A stretch of 64,000 nt of DNA from assembly GCA_027704905.1 (NCBI GenBank), contig CM051019.1, positions 21,513,995-21,577,994 of the forward strand. The letters run 5' to 3'. Positions 56,971 to 64,000 of the stretch are shown here, in pieces. The position numbers and the translations under genes were made by a program. Source of the stretch: Muraenolepis orangiensis. Taxonomy: Eukaryota > Chordata > Actinopteri > Gadiformes > Muraenolepididae. How positions within the stretch are numbered: position 1 is the stretch's first letter; each line of letters starts with the position of its first letter. The notes beneath the pieces are model-generated. The model had not been told where the DNA came from and made no database searches. It saw only the letters and a program-made list of their open reading frames with translations.

Positions 56971-57374
56971 TCCTCTCTCAATGGCGAGGACACTCCCTTT
57001 CCATGACCAGGGTTTGTCATGCAGAGGAAATGGTTCTGATGTGGTTTCCCACGGCCGTCTGGTGGGATGAGCGCAGGGCGATGCTGATGCCACCTGTCTC
57101 TGAGAGACCGTACGCCATCCGCTCTGTAACCCGCTTCAACAAGGATCAGATGAACCAAGGGCCACAAGCTTGACGGGGCCTCCAACACATCAACCAGTAG
57201 TTGCCATGGCAACAGGTGCTGATGGTAGAGCACTGCTGCTTTGGTTCTTCTGTATCAGAAGAGATATTGTTTCTAATAAGTTTCTTATACATTCACAAAG
57301 ATTTGGAGACACAAATGCAATACATTTTATATTAATTTACCAAAAAAATTATGCATCAGAACCGTGAAACATGG
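56971..57374. other. Unassigned stretch with a weak open frame
   Basis: 56,971-57,173 is open on the plus strand (ending TRFNKDQMNQGPQA) and also on the minus strand. Neither is recognised and there is no clear splice pair. Confidence 0.3.
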
Positions 57375-57890
57375 AATCAGAAGGCCTTTATTGTTATTGT
57401 ACAAGTACGACAAGTGTGTAGCAATTCTCATGGTCATTCTTGACACACAATAGCACAAATATAAATTATTTTAAAAGTAAAGTAAAACTAAACTAAATAA
57501 ACATTTCAAATTGCCAAATATTAGTCCAATAATATATATTTACAGTACATATTGGAGGTCAGCATGTCCAATAGGTGATTTCCCTATTGCAGTGGCCCAG
57601 TAGTGCAAATGATATACATGCAAAGGATGTAAACCTGTAACTGAGTAATGTAGTATTGATGCAATACAGTATTATAGTAACACAAAACTGTGAGTGTCAA
57701 AGTTTTGACAGGGAGTTATCTTATGGCTCCAGGGTATAAACTGTTCTTGAGTCTGTAAGTCTGTGATTTGATGGACCTGAAGCGTCTCCCCGAGGACAAC
57801 AGGTCCAACACGTGATGTCCCGGGTGGGAAGAGTCTTTCTGGATTGGTTGGCGGCATGAGGGAACTGAAGATGTCTTCCATACAGTATAG
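57375..57890 (-). mobile_element. LINE 3' end fragment
   Basis: The minus strand has a short RT C-terminal-like frame (MEDIFSSLMPPTNPERLF) at 57,881-57,672 followed by an AT-rich tail ending ATTCCATG. GGAATCAGAAGGCCTTTATT at the left edge is the usual reversed tail. The clade is not resolved. Confidence 0.5.
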
Positions 57891-59210
57891 ATATTAAAGA
57901 TACCTTCTCAGGTGGAGGTTGTTGGTGAAAAGGGGTTTTGGTTCCAAGACCAGGGCGTCACACAGGCCTTTAGGGACACAAATAACTCACCTAGTAGTGA
58001 ATCAAGCCAGTCTCAAATCTGTGCAGATGTTGTGTGTCGGATTATAGCCAAGTTAAGTACATTTAACCCAATTCATTAAGAATGATTAGCCGATCTGTCG
58101 GGTGGTCATAGCTCAGGAGTACAGATACATCCCATAATAGTGGTAGCGGTTTCTGGTCATAGTGGAAGCGATCGTGGTCAAATAAAACTCCACGTCCTGT
58201 TCTGTTACGGTCTTCTAACTCGTCCACACCTCCGGATTTAAATGAGCGTGTTGTCGTTCTTCACCTTCAGAGCTAAATGAAGGCCAGAGGTCGACTGTAG
58301 GTGGAGTTTTGTTCCTTGATTTAAGCACATTCTTCATTTCATGCTTATTCATGCTTAACATTTTGTATACATATTTTCCTTTTTCAAGAAGTATGTTTGA
58401 TTAAGTACGATGGTGACAAGCATACTGCATACTGTTATATCGTTTATAGATTTGTTGGTAATGTTTAACAGCCAATTGTATACATATATTAAATATAGCG
58501 TATTATTTGATGAATAGAGATGGAACTTAATCTGAATTCTCCCTCAACACACGTTTATCATTATAAACGGGTTATGCTTGCCACCAAATCAAACCAAAGT
58601 CAATAATAATGCCATTTATTCCTAATTGAAAAGGCTAACCCACCATAACCACATAATCCGTTTAACTGAAGTAGGGTATTTAGGTCATATCTGTCTGTAA
58701 TTCCCACGCTCATGCTGCTCCCATGTTTCATTTAGGTGAATTAATTACAGTAATTAACCACCTGTATGTTAATTACCACAGCTTTGCTCCATTTCAGTAA
58801 AACTAATTAAGTTGGATTGTGATGTAAATCCATATATATACGGTCAATCTCCTACCATGCCCGTGTCCTAAAAATGTATTTTATTAGTGAAAGCTGTAGC
58901 TTTTGGTTTCAAAATATGTCAGGATTATCCATCTGTACCCTGTGGGTGTTGTCAGAAGGTGAGTCAAAGCATTGTATTAACACAAAAAACATGGAAACAT
59001 GAAATCAATAGTGAGCCTACTATCAGCACAATCAATAATCAATTCTAACAAATTGTATCACTCATTTCACATATGTCAATGTGGGAAGACGAGTCTACAA
59101 TGACTTATTTTTATCATATTTTTGTCATATTATCATATTTCACCTAATTAGGGTTTATTCCGGCTGGTGCAGGTGAGGCTGTGCAGTAGCCTGTCTGACA
59201 GCAGAGTGCT
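57891..59210. other. Intergenic between abcd4 and vsx2, no gene seen
   Basis: Mostly unique AT-rich sequence. Neuronal or retinal enhancers of vsx2 could lie here, but nothing in the sequence alone shows it. Confidence 0.45.
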
Positions 59211-59550
59211 GTCACTATCATAACATGTCATTAACATTACACTATCATAACATGTCATTAACATTACACTATCATAACATGTCATTAACATTACACTATC
59301 ATAACACTGTCATTAACATTACACTATCATAACATGTCATTAACATTTCACTATCATAACATGTCATTAACATTACACTATCATAACATGTCATTAACAT
59401 TACACTATCATAACATGTCATTCACATTACACTATCATAACATGTCATTCACATTACACTATCATAACATGTCATTCACATTACACTATCATAACATGTC
59501 ATTAACATTACACTATCATAACATGTCATTAACATTACACTATCATAACA
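59211..59550. repeat. 27-bp minisatellite, about 12 units (LINE 3' UTR unit)
   Basis: Same unit as at 51,161-51,440, ATAACATGTCATTAACATTA plus CACTATC, with TTCACATT variants near 59,420-59,480. Confidence 0.95.
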
Positions 59551-61745
59551 TTAGATTAGATTAGATTAGTACAGTACAGTACAGCGAAAATAATTTAGCA
59601 TCTAACCAGAGTGCACATGTTGCAGTAAAGTGCATGGTAATATAATATAATATACAGTTTAAATGTACAGGTTAAAAGACAGTCTAGGTATAAATGTGAT
59701 ATGAGCATAATAATAGGTATATGTATATACAGGTAAGTGATCATTTAACGTAGTGATCAGGGGTATGCTATTATTGAGAGCAGGATACAAATATATAGAT
59801 CTAAATGTATATACAAGTGAGCATATATAAATGTATGGCAAGTATAAATGTATATATATATATACAGGAGTAGGAGCAGTTCTATCAACAGATTTAAATA
59901 CATATGACAGGTACAGTAACCAGGTATCTTAGTAATAAATATGTACTATACTATAGAGACTAACTATAGAGAGGTGGGTAGTTGTGATACAGTTTGTTTT
60001 TACAGTCAGTTTTTTCCTTTTTTACAGTTAGTCAGAGACATTGGTGGTGATTGTTATAGGTGTTGAGCAGAGGTGTGTGGGGGGGGGGGGGTGCAGCAGA
60101 GGGGGGGGCAGCAGAGGGGGGGGCAGCCGGGGGGGGGCAGCAGAGGTGTGGCAGCAGGGGGGGGGGGGGTCTGTCTTCGTGGTGCAGAGTTCAGGGTGAT
60201 GACAGCTGAGGGGAAGAAGCTGTTCCTAAGCCTGCTTGAACATTCCATGGTCCACAATTTTTTGTGCCTTCTTCAGATACCGTTTGTGGTGGGTAGTGTT
60301 TATTGCAGGGAGGGGTATTCCAACGATGCGTTGGGTGGTTTTCTCCACCCTCTGCAGCGCTTTCCAGTCGGAAACAGTGCAGTTCCCGTACCACACTGTG
60401 ATACAGTTGGTGAGGATGCTTTCAATAGCACACCGGTAAAAGTTCACCAGAATCTGAGGTGACGGGTGGGCTTTCCTCAGTCTCCTCAGGAAGAAGAGAC
60501 GCTGGTGGGCCATCTTTACCAGTGAGGCAGTATTGAGGGACCAAGAGAGGTCCTCCTCGGAGATGTGGACCCCCAGGAATTTGAAGCTGGAGACACGTTC
60601 AACCTCCGCTCCGTTGATGAGGATGGGCGTGTGTGCCAGCTCTAGTCTTCCTGAAGTCGACAATGAGCTCCTTGGTCTTCTTGGTGTTGAGGGCCAGGTT
60701 GTTGCCACCAGGTGCTGGACCTCCTCCCTGTAGGCTGCCTCATCGTGGTTCTTGATGAGGTCCACCACCGTTGTCTCGTCTGCAAACTTGATGATGGCGT
60801 TTGTACCATGTAGAGAAGTGCAGTCGTGGGTGAAGAGGGAGTAGAGGAGAGGGCTCAGCACACAGCCTTGTGGAATGCCAGTGTTTAGGGTGAGGGTGGA
60901 GGACTGACTGGGGTCTGTTGGTTAGGAAGTCTAGTAACCAGTTACAAACTGAGGGGTTGATGTCAAAGTTCTTGGTTTTCAAGAGGTCACCAAGTTTGAA
61001 GATGAGTTTGGAGGGGATGATGGTGTTAAATGCTGAGCTGAAGTCTATGAACAGCATTCTCACGTGGGTGTTGCTCTCATCCAGGTGGGAGAGAGCAGAG
61101 TAAAGAGTTGAGGAAATGGCATCCTCCATGCTCCTGTTCTCACGGTAGGCAAATTGGTATTTATCTAGTGAAGGTGACAGGCCAGATTTGAGGTGAGCCA
61201 GGACCAGCCTCTTGAAGCACTTCATGATGTTGTGTTTTGGCACTGGCACAATGGAGGTGGTTTTAAAGCACACGGGAACAACTGCCTGAGCTAGTGACAA
61301 GTTGAAAATGTCAGTAAGGGCCTCGGTCAGCTGCTCAGCGCAGTTCCTGAGCACGCCACCGGGGATGCCATCAGGACCAGCTGCCTTATGCGCTATTGTT
61401 CTGCTCAGTGCCGCACGCACGTCTGTGGGGGAGAGGGTGAGGGGTTGGTGGTCAGCGGGGAGAGTAGCCCTGGTGGGCAGTTTGGGGTTGTTCCGGTCGT
61501 AGCGGGCAAAACAATTCTCTAAGTTGCAGAAAGACTCTAAGTTGCAGAAATCTTAAGAGCAACTTAGAGTCTGCTCCCTCAGGCCACACTTTGACTGTCC
61601 TAACGGTGGGCTTCACACGCTTGATGAGTGGCGTGTTCTTAGGCAGCATGGTCACATGATCACTCTGTCCAAGGTGGGGGAGGGGGTCGGCTTGGTAAGC
61701 ATCAGCCTTGTTGGTGTAGACATGGTCTAATGTTCTGTCTCCTCT
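59551..61745 (-). mobile_element. Rex1-like LINE
   Basis: On the minus strand the 3' end is a (CTAAT)n-type tail at 59,551 with the same 3' UTR as at 3,530-3,640. RT covers 61,420-60,190, and an endonuclease-RT linker lies at 61,745-61,500. G-rich runs at 60,075-60,170 have expanded in the 3' UTR. The 5' end abuts a 27-bp repeat. Confidence 0.85.
60190..61745 (-). pseudogene. Rex1-like reverse transcriptase, frameshifted
   Basis: The linker shows DHVYTNKADAYQ and GQSDHVTMLP, the end of the endonuclease. RT blocks are AAGPDGIPGGVLRNCAEQL, CFKRLVLAHLKSGL, QFAYRENRSMEDAI and FIDFSSAFNTIIPS. A frameshift near 60,880 precedes the catalytic box, which reads KFADETTV instead of FADD. The C-terminal part contains VERVSSFKFLGVHIS and FFLRRLRKAHPSPQIL. 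Several frame breaks and the altered catalytic box make it inactive. Confidence 0.85.
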
Positions 61746-61757
61746 CTCCTCTCCTCT

Positions 61758-62375
61758 TGTCATTAACATTACACTATCATAACATGTCATTAACATTACA
61801 CTATCATAACATGTCATTAACATTACACTATCATAACATGTCATTAACGCTACATTATCATAACATGTCATTAACATTACACTATCATAACATGTCATTA
61901 ACATTACACTATCATAACATGTCGTTAACATTACACTATCATAACATGTCATTAACGCCACATTATCATAACATGTCATTAACATTACACTATCATAACA
62001 TGTCATTAACATTACACTATCATAACATGTCGTTAACATTACACTATCATAACATGTCATTAACATTACACTATCATAACATGTCATTAACATTACACTA
62101 TCATAACATGTCGTTAACATTACACTATCATAACATGTCGTTAACATTACACTATCATAACATGTCATTAACATTACACTATCATAACATGTCATTAACG
62201 TTACACTATCATAACATGTCATTAACATTACACTATCATAACATGTCATTAACATTACACTATCATAACATGTCATTAACATTACACTATCATAACATTG
62301 TCATTAACATTACACTATCATAATATGTCATTAACATTACACTATCATAACATGTCATTAACATTACACTGTCAT
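61758..62375. repeat. 27-bp minisatellite, about 22 units (LINE 3' UTR unit)
   Basis: Largest of three arrays with the ATAACATGTCATTAACATTA unit. Variants (GTCGTTAAC, AACGCTACATTATC) are scattered. The array is followed directly by the single-copy LINE tail. Confidence 0.95.
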
Positions 62376-62645
62376 GCTTTGCTTGTCTTTCTGGACTCAT
62401 TACAGTTACTGCACTGCACTGCACTGTATTCATGATGCTGCTGCACTACTGGCACTTTAAATGCTTTTAAATGCTTTTAGCACAATTCAACACGTGTACA
62501 TCAGTCACTTTATTGGTCATGTCATTGTTCTTTTTATTGTGTAAAGTATTTTTTATAGTATTGTGTTTTAGAAAGTCTTACTGCGGAGATGGAGAGCAAG
62601 CATTCCATTGTACTTGTTGCAAATGGCAAATACAAATCTAGAATC
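62376..62645 (+). mobile_element. LINE 3' tail after the array
   Basis: GGACTCATTACAGTTACTGC, TTCATGATGCTGCTGCACTA and the terminal TTGCAAATGGCAAATACAAAT are the standard tail of this LINE family. Confidence 0.75.
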
Positions 62646-63463
62646 TTGAGTGGTGCTATGTGTTTAGCAAATGCCAGATACGGAAGGATTTGGATGCTGG
62701 GACTTATTTGATTGTTCTGACGTTCATATTTTAAAGGATAACTTTCTGATTTGAGGTAATGCTTTGGATGTTTCATCTTGTTCATAGACTAGATATTTGT
62801 ACTGGTGTGTTTGTGTTGATTGTGCTGATCTTTCATCAAATCATTGGACATATTTTATAGCACAAATAAATTGTAATTGATTTACCTTTCTTGACCCCGG
62901 TTGAAAATATACTACCAAATATGATGTTGTTAATTGAAAAATGTAAAACATCTAAGACAAAGACAGATGCATGGTCTAAATATCAATAACTGATTGAGCG
63001 TTATATGCTAGCAAAGCCCATTTAGCTATTTGGAATTATACTTTTTTTCCTTAAAACCAATTACAAAAACAAACAATTTAGAAGATTTTATTAAGCTACA
63101 ATTGTGCAGAGACAAACAAGTCATTTTTCATCACACATATAACAATGTCAACTATATAACGCTATATTTTCAAAATATACAATATACAATCTATATACAT
63201 CTCTTATGGGGCGGCGCACAGCTGGGGTCGTTTGAGGCAGGGCCGTTTGAGCTCTGCGTGTAGTAGTTCAACCTTTAATGTAAGTCTGTTGCATTCAACA
63301 AACTGAATGAATTCAAAATATTAGTCTTGGAAATCTTCAAATGAGGTGGAACATGGATACTACTTTTTTGTAACGCAGTTCAGTCTTCATCACCCCCCCT
63401 GGGAGGAGGAGAATGTATTTTCCATCACTAGTTACTACACTAGTAAGTATATGCGCGTTAGTT
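62646..63463. other. vsx2 3' flank/UTR region
   Basis: AT-rich sequence with no separate gene visible. On the minus strand it follows the vsx2 stop and probably contains its 3' UTR, but no single poly(A) signal stands out. Confidence 0.4.
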
Positions 63464-63831
63464 TCAGTGTGTGGTCTGTGGCTCTGCTGCTCCTGTGTGT
63501 TTCTCCTCCACCTCCCGGTTCTCCTCCACCTCCCGGTTCTCCTCGGCATGTCCGCTCACGGTCCTCTCCGGCCTCTGCATCTTGGCGCTGTGCTCCTGGG
63601 CCTTGGCCCGGAGGGCGGCGATGCTGTTCTCCCGGAGCTCCTCCTCGGAGATGGACAGTACGGGTGAGGGCGACGCCGCGGGGTCCTTCCTCGGCCCCTC
63701 CCCCTCCTCCTCCTCCTCCTCCTCCTCCTCCCCCCCGCCCCCTGCCCCTCGTCCCGAGGCGCTGGGCGGGCTCTTGGGGGTTTCCTGAAGCGCCTCACGG
63801 CAGGGCGTCTCCATTGACTTCTTGTGCATCC
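63464..63831 (-). CDS. vsx2: Visual system homeobox 2, last exon (OAR domain)
   Basis: VSX2 (CHX10) is a paired-type homeodomain factor of retinal progenitors and bipolar cells. This minus-strand last exon follows acceptor TCCACTCTCAG at 63,832 and runs 121 codons from MHKKSMET to TGA at 63,466-63,464. It has the MHKKS start typical of this exon in VSX2. A poly-Glu run (9 Glu, CTC repeats at about 63,700-63,735) follows. The OAR motif is EEELRENSIAALRAKAQEHS. The tail has a duplicated ENREVE segment and ends PQTTH, shorter than the mammalian tail. Homeobox and CVC exons lie beyond the window. vsx1 is the alternative, but convergence with abcd4 favours vsx2. Confidence 0.85.
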
Positions 63832-63879
63832 CTGAGAGTGGAAGAGGATCTCCGGTTAGATTGCATCAAATATAAAATA

Positions 63880-63950
63880 CATTACATGTTACATTACATT
63901 ACACTCCAGTCATTTAGCAGACGCTTTTATCCAAAGCCACTTACAGTAGT
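63880..63950 (-). mobile_element. SINE 3' tail
   Basis: CATTTAGCAGACGCTTTTAT followed by CCAAAGCCACTTACAGTA is the reversed tail of fish tRNA-derived SINEs, with a TTACAT-rich end. It lies in the last vsx2 intron. Confidence 0.75.
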
Positions 63951-64000
63951 ATGTTTCAACAAAGGAAGGTAAGAGAACAACTCGTCACCAGAAGTCAAAA

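Noticed and set aside
56775..57173. Possible exon ending TRFNKDQMNQGPQA
   Set aside because: Half of the frame is (AC)n, the rest is open on both strands, and no family is recognised.
61730..62323. Long frames of LTLHYHNMS and DSVMLMTCY repeats
   Set aside because: Both are products of the 27-bp LINE 3' UTR array. The unit is nine codons, so every frame without a stop stays open.
63556..63798. Arg-rich minus frame and Pro-rich plus frame over the vsx2 exon
   Set aside because: Both are out-of-frame shadows of the vsx2 last exon, caused by the CTC repeat and high GC content.

Overview
The window looks like a teleost fish chromosome segment. Recognisable genes are split into short exons by GT-AG introns. 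Fish-type non-LTR retrotransposons (RTE/Rex3-like, Rex1/L2-like and one with a restriction-like endonuclease), hAT and Gypsy elements fill much of the sequence, and the density of micro- and minisatellites is extreme. Such tandem-repeat density is reminiscent of gadiform (cod-like) genomes, but that placement is an inference.

Layout. 1-2.7 kb: decayed RTE-like LINE on the minus strand. 3.3-6.2 kb: a recent tandem duplication (offset 1,794 bp) carrying an ISRE-like site beside a possible splice donor. 6.9-10.8 kb: a hAT fragment and three minisatellites. 10.9-13.1 kb: a block with candidate minus-strand exons and a solo LTR, followed at 13.69 kb by an RFX X-box and a possible 5' UTR exon. 13.8-21.8 kb: nested hAT elements around an internally deleted Gypsy element. 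23.2-28.7 kb: the most interesting locus, a CDKL-like kinase gene whose 14 exons stay in frame through two complete kinase domains separated by a 19-residue coding repeat. 29.3-38.1 kb: a second copy of the 10.9-12.3 kb block, split by a Rex1-like LINE (itself holding an L2-like LINE and a short SINE tail) and by a LINE with a restriction-like endonuclease. 38.2-41.0 kb: a third, broken CDKL-like kinase unit. 41-44.4 kb: LINE fragments, a 60-bp satellite, a polypurine tract and (TA)n. 44.7-48.3 kb: a hAT element with intact ends. 49.3-54.1 kb: more hAT, MITE, LINE-tail and minisatellite sequence. 54.3-56.0 kb: the last seven exons of abcd4 (plus strand). 57.4-62.4 kb: LINE fragments and a 27-bp repeat. 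63.46-63.83 kb: the last exon of vsx2 (minus strand).

abcd4 and vsx2 are convergent, as I recall for the human orthologues on 14q24.3, which supports both calls. The three kinase units share introns, intronic LINE tails and 19-residue repeats, so they arose by segmental duplication. Two were fused inside one reading frame and the third decayed. Most remaining sequence is mobile or tandemly repeated, and many coding-looking stretches there are repeat translations rather than genes. No tRNA, rRNA or CRISPR was seen.
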